Shown here one piece after another: positions 1 to 9,900 of a stretch of 47,443 bases of DNA. Within the stretch, counting starts at the first letter, position 1, and every line of letters begins with the position of its first letter. The stretch spans positions 1-47,443 of the forward strand of contig WYBW01000064.1 in NCBI GenBank assembly GCA_011525685.1, in the 5' to 3' direction. Source of the DNA: Verrucomicrobiia bacterium (GTDB taxonomy: Bacteria; Verrucomicrobiota; Verrucomicrobiia; Limisphaerales; JADLHS01). The translations under genes were made by a program, and so were the position numbers. Below the pieces are notes generated by a model. The model made no database searches. It saw nothing but the letters and a program-made list of their open reading frames with translations, and was not told the origin of the DNA.

Positions 1-141
1 ATGGATGCGAAGACTCTCCCTCACCCTTTTTCCCTCTCCCGCTGGGAGAGGGAGACCGTTGCCGAGACTTCAGATCATTCACCTGTATTCTCTCAATTCC
101 ATTCCACTGAAAACAGCGAGGAACCAATCAAAACTGGTTTG
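1..141. repeat. REP-like family A unit at the window edge
   Basis: About 140 bp closely matching 28719-28850, by eye roughly 90% identical over the first 125 bases. Its core is a perfect hairpin at 31-53, TCCCTCTCCC / GCT / GGGAGAGGGA (10-bp arms, 3-nt loop), preceded by CTCTCCCTCACCC and a T run. It lies just beyond the 3' end of the minus-strand gene ending at 184, as the second copy lies beyond the minus-strand gene ending at 28845. Read in the direction of that gene the hairpin is followed by A, not T, so it is not a standard intrinsic terminator. The short ORFs across it are translations of the repeat, not genes. The left end may extend outside the window. Confidence 0.8.
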
Positions 142-183
142 GCCATCCTCTGCCGGAGCTCGATTTTCGGAGCTTCCTCCGGA

Positions 184-3100
184 TCAAAGCAATGACAGGT
201 ACAGGAAGTAGAAGTGGCTTGGCGAGGGTGGTGCGGAAATCACCAGATCGAAAGTGTCGGGCTGGCCGGCTACCGGCAACGGGCCGAGTGCCGGCACCGT
301 GCTGAACGGCGTGCCGAGGTTCGGGGAGGACTTCACGCCAAACTGAACGCGACTCAAGTAAACTGCGGGCCAGTTGAATCTGAGGCGAAGCTGGGCGCCG
401 TCCGGAATCAACACCATGAAGGGCGGACCCAGCGCCGCGATGGGCACGGCGGGAATGCCCAGCGGGTCGTTGGGGTCGGAATTCTCAAACATCTCCTGGA
501 GGTTCATGTAACCGTCACCATCCCAGTCGCCGAACGGATTCTGGCTGTCGCCGAAGAACAGCTTCTCCCAGGAATCCACCAGCAGGTTGCCATCAAGATC
601 GGAGTCGCTGGCGAGGGGGAGGCTGGTGAGGCTCGCCGTGATGACTTCCACGCCCAGGCTGCCGGCTGGCGCGCTCATGTCGGCGTAACCGCGCACCTGG
701 AGCAGGGCGCCGGGCAACAAGCCGAAGGAATACAGCAAATCATAAGGCCGTCCGGTATCCTTCAGCAGTTCAACCGGGGTGGTGCTGCCGTGCAGCACGA
801 AACCATCCGCCGGCCACCCGGGCGCGGAGGCGGTCGCGACCACGGTGATGTTGGTCACGGGGCGCGGCGGGACGGCGGCCAGGATGGTGTTGGCACCGAT
901 GCAGGCACTGGCGAACACCCCCGGGAGGGTCGAGTAGGGCAGATAGCTCGCGTCGTAATTGCACTGGGCCAAGAAGCGCCGCAACTGGTCCAGCGGCGGC
1001 GTCAAGCTGGCCGGGTTGGCGTTGTTGTGTGTGCTGCAAATGTCGTAAATCTCGTGGGCGACGGCGCGCAGGTTGACAATCGAACCCAGGTTTGAGGTTT
1101 CCACCAGATTGCTGATCGTGTGATAAATCGTCTGCAACCGGAACGCGGGCAGGCCGTTGGTGGTTTCCTTCTCCAACGCCAGCAGGGCGGCTTGGGAGAG
1201 GTTGGTGCGGCCCGCGTCGCTGGGCCGGAAGGGGAACAGGGTGAGGTTCGTGCCCCAACTGAAGCCTCGCGCGACCAGGATCTGGCCGACCATTCTCTCG
1301 ACCAGGACCGCCGACAGGGTGTCGCGCACGGTCAGATCGCCCTTGAGAATCTCGCGCGTGACACTGGTGTAGGCGTTCGACGCGGACTGAATCCAGGCAT
1401 TGGCCTCCGTCGCGAGGTTTCCTCCGCCGAAGCTGTAAGGCACCTGCACGGGATTGAATTTTGGTATGGGCAGCAGACCCACCAGTTCGCGGCCGATGCG
1501 CTTGTCCGCATGGGTCGTAAGGATGTCGTAGTGCAGCTCCGTGGCTTCGACGAGCAGGCGGTCCTCCGGCAGAACCACAATATTGGTGAGATGGCCGGCT
1601 GGATTCGTCACGCCGCTGACCGCCACGTTGGAAACGACCAGGGAGGCTGCGAGGAGACTCCCTGGCGGGGCGTAAACTCGCAACGCTGTTCCGGTGGCGG
1701 CGTAAGTGGTCAGATTGTTGGGCCCGTCGAAAGGCCGCGGCGTGACCGCACGGTCGAACACCGCGTTCAACTCCAGCCGCGGGGCGTTGGTGGGCACGCT
1801 CGCGGCGGACAGGGGATTGGTGCCGCGCAACAGTTCCTCGAGGTCCGAGTAGCCGTCGTCATCCGAGTCACCGCCACCGTTGGGGTCAAGGCCCTTGCCC
1901 AACTCGACGAAATCCGGCACGCCGTCATCGTCGGAGTCGAGTTCCGAGGGCGGCGCGCTGAACGTGTAGCTGGCGGTACGGATGGATGACTTGTTGTTTC
2001 CGGCGGGCGGCTTGGCGTAATACTGGACTGTGGCGTTGGTGAACAGCTTCACCGGCGCGGTGTAGGATTGCCACGCGCCCGCGCCTAGACGGTAGAACGC
2101 CAGATGCGCCGGGTCGGTGGTGGTGAGGGTGAACTCGATGGCCGTTTGGTAATGACCCGGGTTTGGCGCGATCTTCACCTCCGATACTTCATCTCCCACG
2201 GGCGGTTGGAAGCTGAAAACCGAGATCGTGGTCGAGTATTGGTTGACCAGTCCAAAGTTGGCCAGCGGCGGGTTCAATCCCACGGCCGTCACACTGGGAT
2301 TGCGCAGGCCTTGCGTCGCGCCGCCGTAACGTTCCGCGGTGACGGTCACCACGGGCGGCCCGCCGGTGTAAGCCAGGGTCGAGGTCCAGTCACCGGCGTT
2401 GAGGATGCGCACCAAACCGGGGTTGTTGTTGACGAACGGCTCGAAGCGGAAGAGCAGCACATTGCCCGCCGCCGAGAGGCCGCTCTGAAACGGCAGCGCG
2501 CCGGCGGCGCCCGCCGTGAAATTCACGCCGTTGAAGTTCCACGTTTGGAACTGGGCAGACAGGCCCGACCCCGCTGCGCCGGAAAACATCATGAAGTGGC
2601 CGCCTTCCAGCACGCCCGTGCCGGTGAACGATTCGCCCGGGGCGGCGGTGAAGCTTTGCAACAGGACCGGCGCGTTGAGGCCGTCGAAGTTGAACACCGC
2701 CGCCGTTTCGCCGCCGCCAAACAGCACCAGCAGACGCAGGTTGGCGGCGACGGTCAGGACGTACACCCGCAGAATGGGCTGGCTGAAATTGAAAGTGGTG
2801 CCCGCGGCCAGGTTGAACGTGCCGGCCACGGGCTCCTGCACTTGATGCCGCGTCAGTTGGGTCGTGCCGGGACGGTAAAACAGGAACTGGCTCAGGGCAT
2901 CGCCTGTATTGAAACGGCCCACGACATATTCGCTGCCGGCAGGGACGGTTTGGGCAAAGGTCTGAACGAGGGCGCCCGAAGTGAAATCATAAGCGCGGAA
3001 CGTGTCCGAGGCGGCCCGGAACATCACGCCCACGCGGTCCGGCGTGCCCGTCTTCAGACTGACCCGGTTGGCACGCTCCATGAGGGAGGCCACGGCGGCG

Positions 3101-3651
3101 TCGGCGAGAAGGTTCAAGCTGGCGCCGTCGGTGTTGCGCACGGTGGAATAGCGGTAGGGGGAGATGCCGTTATACTTGCTGCCCACGAACAGGTCGTCAA
3201 AAGCCGTGTTGCCCGCGCCACCGATGTCCACGGCTGCCACCAGGTTCGGTCCCAAGGACCCGATGAAGACGGGCACCGGCAGGCCGGCCGTGATGGGGCT
3301 GGAGGCGTCGAGCAGATTGATGCGATTGGCGTCGGGCGCGGTGAACGCCAGGGAATCGCGCGTCGAGGCCGTGAACCGGCCCACGCTCAGGCCCGAGACG
3401 TTTTGCACGCCGCTGGCGCGGGTATCGGCCCAAGTGTAAACACCGGCGGAAAGCTGAAAGCCAATGCGGTAGCCGCCGCTGGCTTTGTCAACGAGGACGA
3501 TGTCCGCGCGGCCATTGCCGTCAAAATCGCCCGCTGCCTGAAACTCCGTGGGCGATTCATACACAAAAGCCGGGGCTGAGGCCGCCATCAGCAGCGCGAT
3601 CAAACCGCCGCCGCAGGTCCGCAGCCCGAGGTCAGGTAGTGTGCGCTTCAT
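184..3651 (-). CDS. Giant secreted protein with FG-GAP-like repeat, chitobiase-type Ig module and two TSP3-like calcium segments
   Basis: 1155 aa. The N-terminal 29 or so residues are a signal peptide ending near SAPAF. Residues about 37-64 (FQAAGDFDGNGRADIVLV) are an FG-GAP/VCBS-like integrin repeat. Residues about 490-565 resemble the chitobiase C-terminal Ig-like module (FYRLGAGAWQSYTAPVKLF). Residues about 570-615 (DSDDDGVPDFVELG, then DSDDDGYSDLEELLRGTNP) and 1015-1063 (DSDLDGNLLVDSWE, DWDGDGYMNLQEM) are thrombospondin-3/EF-hand-like calcium loops. The last 70 residues form a beta-rich tail typical of secreted proteins in this phylum. The middle, about 620-1000, is not recognised. The ATG overlaps the stop of the upstream gene in an ATGA at 3648-3651, so it is the third cistron of the secreted-protein operon and probably translationally coupled. 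An extracellular or surface role is inferred; no enzymatic motif is visible. Confidence 0.85.
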   Translation of the reverse strand: MKRTLPDLGLRTCGGGLIALLMAASAPAFVYESPTEFQAAGDFDGNGRADIVLVDKASGGYRIGFQLSAGVYTWADTRASGVQNVSGLSVGRFTASTRDSLAFTAPDANRINLLDASSPITAGLPVPVFIGSLGPNLVAAVDIGGAGNTAFDDLFVGSKYNGISPYRYSTVRNTDGASLNLLADAAVASLMERANRVSLKTGTPDRVGVMFRAASDTFRAYDFTSGALVQTFAQTVPAGSEYVVGRFNTGDALSQFLFYRPGTTQLTRHQVQEPVAGTFNLAAGTTFNFSQPILRVYVLTVAANLRLLVLFGGGETAAVFNFDGLNAPVLLQSFTAAPGESFTGTGVLEGGHFMMFSGAAGSGLSAQFQTWNFNGVNFTAGAAGALPFQSGLSAAGNVLLFRFEPFVNNNPGLVRILNAGDWTSTLAYTGGPPVVTVTAERYGGATQGLRNPSVTAVGLNPPLANFGLVNQYSTTISVFSFQPPVGDEVSEVKIAPNPGHYQTAIEFTLTTTDPAHLAFYRLGAGAWQSYTAPVKLFTNATVQYYAKPPAGNNKSSIRTASYTFSAPPSELDSDDDGVPDFVELGKGLDPNGGGDSDDDGYSDLEELLRGTNPLSAASVPTNAPRLELNAVFDRAVTPRPFDGPNNLTTYAATGTALRVYAPPGSLLAASLVVSNVAVSGVTNPAGHLTNIVVLPEDRLLVEATELHYDILTTHADKRIGRELVGLLPIPKFNPVQVPYSFGGGNLATEANAWIQSASNAYTSVTREILKGDLTVRDTLSAVLVERMVGQILVARGFSWGTNLTLFPFRPSDAGRTNLSQAALLALEKETTNGLPAFRLQTIYHTISNLVETSNLGSIVNLRAVAHEIYDICSTHNNANPASLTPPLDQLRRFLAQCNYDASYLPYSTLPGVFASACIGANTILAAVPPRPVTNITVVATASAPGWPADGFVLHGSTTPVELLKDTGRPYDLLYSFGLLPGALLQVRGYADMSAPAGSLGVEVITASLTSLPLASDSDLDGNLLVDSWEKLFFGDSQNPFGDWDGDGYMNLQEMFENSDPNDPLGIPAVPIAALGPPFMVLIPDGAQLRLRFNWPAVYLSRVQFGVKSSPNLGTPFSTVPALGPLPVAGQPDTFDLVISAPPSPSHFYFLYLSLL

Positions 3652-6600
3652 GGCACCTCCATTTCGTTGGTCGGCAGAACTTCGGCGATTTCTCCGTTCT
3701 TACGAAAGCGCACCAGCAGATAGCGGTAGCGCGCCCCGGAAATCACCGGCTGCGTGTCCTGCAGATACATGAGGAAGAAAATCAGGTTGTCCGTGACGAC
3801 GATGCGATCATACACAATGTAGGAATCCCGCAGAATGCTGTTGGTCAAGTGCAGGTTCGTGTTGCCAAAGTTGATGGTGTAGTTGGTGATCTGATAAGAG
3901 ATGTTTTCCATCATGGGCGATACCTGGATCACGTCGCCCGAAACCTTGGGAAAGGCGGCGTTCGTGACCTGAAAACGATACAGGGTCAGCGGGAAGATCG
4001 GGTCGCCGTCCGCATTTGTAAACAGCAGGCTCATCGGCGGGATGTTGCTGTAGATCACTTGAGGGCGGTCCGCGACGTTGACGGCGCCGCTGGAGGACAG
4101 GAGTTTGAAGCCGACACTCACCACGGCGCCCGTGAAATTCGCGTTCTGACTTTGCACGTAACTCGCCCCGAGTCCCGGCGGGAGGTTCGTGTTCAACGCC
4201 GGCAAACCCCGCGCCGGCCAGGGAATCGTGCAGAGGCTGAAGTTGGTGTTCGCCGGATTCCAGACGAACTGTTCGATGTTGCTCATCTCCCCGACCGTGC
4301 CGTCGGTGGCAACGGCTTTCACGAAGACAGTGTAGGTGTTGCCCAACTCGATGCTGGTGGGCACGGCAAACTGCGGTCCGGGACCGAAGCCCGGTCCGAT
4401 GCGGGGAGTCTGGAACAAATAGAAATCGTAGGTATTGGTTTCGCCGTTGAGGACGAGGGTCTGCGGGATGGGGTTGGGCAACTGGGGCGCCAGAAAGCCG
4501 GGCGCGAGATTGGACTTCACCCCGAGCGGTTTGCCGGCGATCCAAACCTGGAACCGATCGAGGCCCGGTGGGGGCGCGAACCAGGTCATGGTCATGCCCG
4601 GATTGTTGGTGACGCCGGTGGCCAGCAACGGCGAGAGCAAAGGCGCGGGCGGCGGGGCGTGCGGGGCGGTGTCCACGCAACCCAGCTTGACCATGGGGCT
4701 GGGGTTGCCGTGCTCGTCCAGCACCTGAAGGTAATAACAGATGTTGGCCCCGTTGGGCGGTGCGCCGTCGTCCTGGCAGGTGAAGCTCGGACCGCCCACG
4801 GCCCCGTGGCAGAGCAAGGTCATGGGGCCATCATCCACACGACGGTAGATGCGCCACTCCTTGCTGCCGGGCGACGGTGTGCCCGTGATGATGATGTTGG
4901 TCTTGCTGCCGTCGGGTGTGGTCGGGGTGTGCTGGCGGCACACGTCGGAAAGCCGCGTGCGCTGCCCCTTGAGTCCGGCCTCAAACTTCAGGGTCCAAAC
5001 GTCGCCCAGGTAGGATTCCAGGAGAAAGAACGGAATCGGGGTCGGGGTGGGGGTGAACTTGCCGTCAACCGTCGCGGTGTAAGGGTAAATGAGCAGGAAG
5101 CGGCCGGTGTTGGTGCCGCCCAACTCGAACGAAAAAGTCCGCGTCTGCTGGCCCGGTGAGTAGAACAGGAATCCCGAATTGAGCGTGTCCACGACCCCGA
5201 GTTGCGCGTCGAAGATTTGCACCAGGAAACCCACCCAACTGATTCGGGAACTGATGCGCGTTCCGTCGAAGCGGAAAGTGAACCGGCCCAGCGCGCCGCC
5301 CCGCTGCTGGCGGTTGGTTTCCACCAGCGTGATGCTCGGCTCGACACAGAAGACATCAATGAAACCCGTCGGCGCGGGCGGTCCTTCGCGGTCGCGCAAC
5401 ACCCCGAACGCCGGCGCGCTGTTGCCGGACAGGTTCGGACCGCACGCCCCAACGTCCTGCGCCCGCACGGTGTACCAGTAGGTCTTCCCCAAGTCATCCG
5501 CCACGCCCGGCGCGCCGGGACCGCTGTCCAGGTAACTCGCGGTGGGCACATTGTTCGTGTGGCGCACGATGGCGATGAGGTTGTTCGAGGGATTGCCGGC
5601 GCTGGCCTGGATTTGGGCGATGTTCGTCCAGCGGTAAACCCAGTAGTTCGTCACGGTATCAACGGTGTTCGTGATCTGCTTCCAGGTGACGCGCAGGAAC
5701 TGTTGGGGTGAACCGCCGGTGAACGAATAATCATTCTCCACTTTCAGTTGGTCCGGCGGCAACGGCGGCATCCGGTCGCAAACCGTCAGCAGCGTTCCGG
5801 GGGAAACCAGTCCATCCCGGCCCAGAATGTCGCGCGCCGTGACGAAGTAGTAGAACCGCGCGCCGTTGGTGAAGCCGAGGTTCACGTAACCCGGGCGGAA
5901 CCGGCCATCGTCGTCGGAGTAGAAAAATGTCTCCGGATCGCCGGCGGGCGGCGGATTGAAGTTGGCGACGTCGGCGGCGCTGAAGTCCTTGTCCGTCAGG
6001 ACGGGCAGGTTGTTGCAGCGCTTGACGTGGTTGGGATTCTGCAACGCGCGGGTGGCGAGCAATGCGCTGGCGGGTGGCGTGACGTGCCAGTTGTTGGTCG
6101 GCGCCTCGGCGTAGGCGCGGGTCACGCGCCAGATGTTGAAGCCATAGTGCAGCAGACCCAGTCGGCGCAGCGGGTCGGGCGTTGCCCAGCGCAGCTTGAC
6201 GTTTACATCGCCCCGGGCCGAGGAATCCACAAATTCCACCGGAGGGCCGGGCGCGGGCAGGTCCGTCGGCGCCCCGGGTTGCAGCGTGACGCGGCCGACG
6301 ACCGCGAGGTCCTGCTCCTGGGCGGGATCGAACAACCGGATTTCGTAGGTGGTCAATCCCGGAGCGATCACGTCGGCATACGCCACGCCCAGCGCCATGG
6401 CCACGCCGGGATGCAGGCGTGCCATCATCAGCAAATTCTGAAAGTGCTCCTCATTGTCGAGCGAACCACGGATGGCGGCGGACAATTTCTCGGCGCGTGA
6501 GATCGAGCCGGCCGGCATCAAGGATTCGAAGACGCTGTGGAGGTCCTCCTCGAGCTTGGCGGGATTCTGGCCGACATTCTCGGAGCGGCGCAACAGCGGC

Positions 6601-6926
6601 TCGATGTTCCGCGTGTCAGATTGCTGGGTAACAATGCTGACACGCGTGAACGGTGCGGGCGAGGACGGGGCGCCCGGCTTGGCATAGATGGCGTAAGTGC
6701 GTCCCAACACCAGTCCCGGACTCGATCCCTGCCAGAGCAGATAAGCCCATTGCCGGCCCGCGCCATCCTGAATGGTGGTGCCGGCCGTGCCGACAAGGTT
6801 TTCCAATCCTTCCTGCGCCGCCGCGGGCTGGAGGAATAAAAGCATCAAGCCGGCGAAGAGCGACAACCTGACGGGCAGGATGCCGGTTCCGCGGTCCAAG
6901 CCGCTTGATGGGTTCGTCAACTGCAT
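3648..6926 (-). CDS. Giant secreted protein with fibronectin-III-like modules
   Basis: 1092 aa from the ATG at 6926; an upstream in-frame start at 7061 would lie inside the preceding gene and before any signal peptide. A signal peptide follows a short N-region (LSLFAGLMLLFLQPAAAQ, cleavage near residue 38). After an all-alpha/beta stretch (about 40-200), several fibronectin-III-like sandwiches occur, for example around VKLRWATPDPLRRLGLLHYG and FLRVTWKQITNTVDTVTNYW, with the usual proline-rich junctions. The remainder is beta-rich and unassigned; no catalytic motif was seen. It starts 7 bp after the stop of the 1991-aa gene and overlaps the next gene by 4 bp. The N-region contains the peptide RGTGILPVR, which is the translation of a small TCC-loop hairpin of the dispersed repeat family. 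Function is unknown; a structural or adhesive extracellular role is inferred from the FN3 modules. Confidence 0.85.
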   Translation of the reverse strand: MQLTNPSSGLDRGTGILPVRLSLFAGLMLLFLQPAAAQEGLENLVGTAGTTIQDGAGRQWAYLLWQGSSPGLVLGRTYAIYAKPGAPSSPAPFTRVSIVTQQSDTRNIEPLLRRSENVGQNPAKLEEDLHSVFESLMPAGSISRAEKLSAAIRGSLDNEEHFQNLLMMARLHPGVAMALGVAYADVIAPGLTTYEIRLFDPAQEQDLAVVGRVTLQPGAPTDLPAPGPPVEFVDSSARGDVNVKLRWATPDPLRRLGLLHYGFNIWRVTRAYAEAPTNNWHVTPPASALLATRALQNPNHVKRCNNLPVLTDKDFSAADVANFNPPPAGDPETFFYSDDDGRFRPGYVNLGFTNGARFYYFVTARDILGRDGLVSPGTLLTVCDRMPPLPPDQLKVENDYSFTGGSPQQFLRVTWKQITNTVDTVTNYWVYRWTNIAQIQASAGNPSNNLIAIVRHTNNVPTASYLDSGPGAPGVADDLGKTYWYTVRAQDVGACGPNLSGNSAPAFGVLRDREGPPAPTGFIDVFCVEPSITLVETNRQQRGGALGRFTFRFDGTRISSRISWVGFLVQIFDAQLGVVDTLNSGFLFYSPGQQTRTFSFELGGTNTGRFLLIYPYTATVDGKFTPTPTPIPFFLLESYLGDVWTLKFEAGLKGQRTRLSDVCRQHTPTTPDGSKTNIIITGTPSPGSKEWRIYRRVDDGPMTLLCHGAVGGPSFTCQDDGAPPNGANICYYLQVLDEHGNPSPMVKLGCVDTAPHAPPPAPLLSPLLATGVTNNPGMTMTWFAPPPGLDRFQVWIAGKPLGVKSNLAPGFLAPQLPNPIPQTLVLNGETNTYDFYLFQTPRIGPGFGPGPQFAVPTSIELGNTYTVFVKAVATDGTVGEMSNIEQFVWNPANTNFSLCTIPWPARGLPALNTNLPPGLGASYVQSQNANFTGAVVSVGFKLLSSSGAVNVADRPQVIYSNIPPMSLLFTNADGDPIFPLTLYRFQVTNAAFPKVSGDVIQVSPMMENISYQITNYTINFGNTNLHLTNSILRDSYIVYDRIVVTDNLIFFLMYLQDTQPVISGARYRYLLVRFRKNGEIAEVLPTNEMEVP
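6872..6886. repeat. Short GGA/TCC-loop hairpin inside the signal-peptide region
   Basis: On the plus strand CGGGCA / GGA / TGCCGG, a 4-bp stem next to the loop with one mismatch further out. It has the same 3-nt loop as the larger arrays at 17193-17347 and 43270-43402. On the coding (minus) strand it encodes the GILPV peptide in the N-region of the 1092-aa secreted protein. Membership of the same repeat family is inferred from the loop and context only, since a stem this short can arise by chance. Confidence 0.45.
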
Positions 6927-6933
6927 GTGCTTA

Positions 6934-9900
6934 TCAGAAATCCACGTCCCAAGAGCCATTTTCGTAGGTGATGCCGACGTTCTTGCCGAATTTGATGCAG
7001 AACGGGCAGGCGCCCACCTTGCCGCTGAGGCGGCCCTTGCCTTTGAAGCGGAGGTTGTCACCGCTCTTCACGCCGATCATTTTCACCTCGCCCCGGATGG
7101 TCACCAGGCACAACGCCTCGCCCAGCACGCCGGCTTTCATGATGCCGCCGTAGGTCGGTCCTTCGATGAAGAAGAACGCCCCCGCGCCGATGCCCGCCGA
7201 GATGTTGAACAGGCACGACGCCGGGATGCCCAGCACCGCCTCGGAAATGGGAATCCAGCCCTCGCCATACAAATACGCGCCCGTGAACGGCGGGTCGCCC
7301 AGCACCGAGGCCACGTCGGGATCAATCAGCTTGATCGGGTCCAGCGTGCAGGTGCGCCCAAAGTAAATGCCGCCGGAGAGATCGTACGACCTCATGCGCA
7401 CCCCGGCGATGGCGGCGAGATAATTTTCGTTGACCCCGAACGCCACGGCCGCGCCCAGTTTGTAAATCTCGAACGACTCAAAGTTCAACCCGCCCGTCAA
7501 GTTGAAGCTGCCGGCCATGCCGAGTGGCTTGAACGGTCCGGTCTGGAAGCTGAACTTCGTGGCGATGCTGGCCCGGAGGTCGGGGCTGATCCAGTTCAAG
7601 TCCACGTCCTCGGCGCCCAAGGTGACTTCGGTGGCGCTGCTGCCGGTGAAGCCGCAACCCGGCGTGGCCGAGGAGTCCAGTTCCTTGATGATGAGGTAGG
7701 CGTTGAACTCCATGTCGTCGGGCACGCGCCAGCGGAAGCGCGCGTCCAACCGCAGCATCTTCAGCGAATCCCCGTTGATGAGCGCGTGGCCGTCAATCTG
7801 GCCCGCGCCGATGGTATCCTTCAAGTCGCCCAGCGCGCTGTTGATGGTCTTGTCCACCTCGGCCAGCGTCTGCGCGATCAACTGACGCAGGACCTGGTTG
7901 AGCTGCTGGAAGACGCTGTCCACCGCCTCGCGATAAACGCTGTCGAGGTCATACACGCGCTGCTTGAGCGAAACCTGGAGGCTGGCGGCAACGGCGGTTT
8001 CCTGAAAGCGCTCGCGAACCTTCGAGCGCACCATCTGTTTGATTTCCGTGGACGAGTAATGAACAAACGGATCGTCAATCGCGTAATTCATCCCGTTGAA
8101 GAAGGTCCGGATCTCCTGGCTGGCCTGGAACGTGGCGTTGGTGAGTTGCGCGGCGCCGGACTTGATCTTGGTGTCCAGTTCCTGCGCGAACTCCTGGCCG
8201 AGGGCGACCTTGGCCCGCACTTCGCCGAGAGCCTTCTGCACGTCGTCCAGCAGCGAGGTGATCTGCTGCAAGGACGGTTCAATCTCCTTCATCAGGTTGC
8301 TGACGTGCGGCTCGGTGACCGAACCGAGGAAATCCGAGGCCAGTTGCCCGACCAGTTCGCCCACCAGTTGCTTGGCGATGCCGCGCTGGCCGCCGGTGAT
8401 CTTGAGCAGACCGTCCTTGACCACGCCCAGCGGCACGCCGTTCGTGCCCTTGGAAATCGTGCCCGTGATGGCCGCGATCGAGTTGGTGATCTCGTCGAGC
8501 GTGTCGGAAAGTTCCTTCAACAACCCCAACGGCTGTGCCGCGCCGTCGGCCAGCATGTAATACTGGCGGGTGATGTTGGTCAGCACGGGCGTCGGGCCGG
8601 TGCCGATGAGATAATTGGACAACACCAGGCTGACTTGATTGGGGAAATTGCCCTTGGCGGCGGGCGGCAGGGCGTTCCACTCGGTTTGCAGCCGCGAATA
8701 AAGCGCGTCCACCGTGGGGTCCAGCGTGCGTTTGAAGACGTCCTCGACGAAATCGTCCAGCGTGCTGGCCAACATGCGATCGAGATTCTTGCTGCCTTCG
8801 AGCAACACGTCGCGCACCTCGTTGCCGGCGGCGTTGGCCAGCGCCTTGGCCACGCCGAACTGCTCGTCAATGACGTTGAACGCCATGTTGGCCAGGCTGA
8901 TTTTCGGCAGGCCGTCATACTGGATGCCGAAATCCAGCGACGCGTTCTCCGGATCGAGGTAGGTGATTTCGTGCTGCACCTTGAACACCAGCAGGTCGTC
9001 CTTGATGCTGTGGAGCGACTTGAAGGTACGCGTGCTGTCGGCCCAGGCGAGCGGATAATCGAAATCCACCACGTCCAGCCAGAGCCGCTGCGCGCGCGGA
9101 TGATACTGCTGGCTGCTGTTGTTCCGGTAATTGTCCAGCGTCACGCCCGGCGGGAAGCCAAAATTGTTCGGGTCGAAATACGCGGCGGTGAAGAAATCGT
9201 CGCTGCCGACGCGCCAGCCGAAGTTCGGATTGCTGCTGCCCGCGCGCGGCCAGCCGCCGGCCAGCCAGATTTTCGGCGCGGGCGTGACGCCGTTGGTGCG
9301 GGCGCTGGTGTGGAGATGCACCTTGAGTTCGTCGAAGAACGGCACCTTGATCTTGCCCGCAATGTTCATGAATCCTTGCGCGGGCAGGTTGGCCGGCACG
9401 GTGTTCGACCAACTGCTGTAATACGCGTCGGCCACCGGGCTGACGGTGTAGGTCGTGTTGTTCGGGCCGGTGAGTTTGAACTTGCTCGGCACCTTCAAGC
9501 GCGAATCAATCCCCTCCAGTCCGAACGACTTCGCGATGAGGTTGCCGTTGGTCTGGAAACCGAGCAGGCCGGAGAGCGGCTGGTCAATGTGACTGGCGTA
9601 GCCGCGCACGCCCACGACCAGCGAGCCTTTGCCGGGAGAACAGGTTTCGCCGGGATTGCTCTTGAATTGGATGGACAGCGGCTCGAAGTCGGCGTTCCAC
9701 CACGCCAGTTTTTTGAAGACCTGGCTGGCGGGCGCGACCTTGGCGTTCAGCAGCCCGCCCACGCAGGTGAATTTCATCTCCTCGAAAGCCAGGGTGAAGT
9801 CCGAGGGATACGGCACCTTGAGCTGGCCGGCGGTGCGTGAGTCCACATTCTGGCTGTCCAGATACGCCACGCCGTAGTTGCTGAAATCCATCTCGTAACC

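Noticed and set aside
31..53. Family A hairpin as a rho-independent terminator for the gene ending at 184
   Set aside because: In the direction of that gene the hairpin is followed by A residues; the T run is on the wrong side.
1..195. Short plus-strand ORFs at the left edge and a near-identical one at 28719
   Set aside because: They are translations of the family A repeat; the same peptide appears wherever the repeat is open.
2104..5159. Plus-strand ORFs of 491 and 506 codons across the secreted-protein genes
   Set aside because: Same antisense effect; no recognisable motif and low-complexity basic composition.
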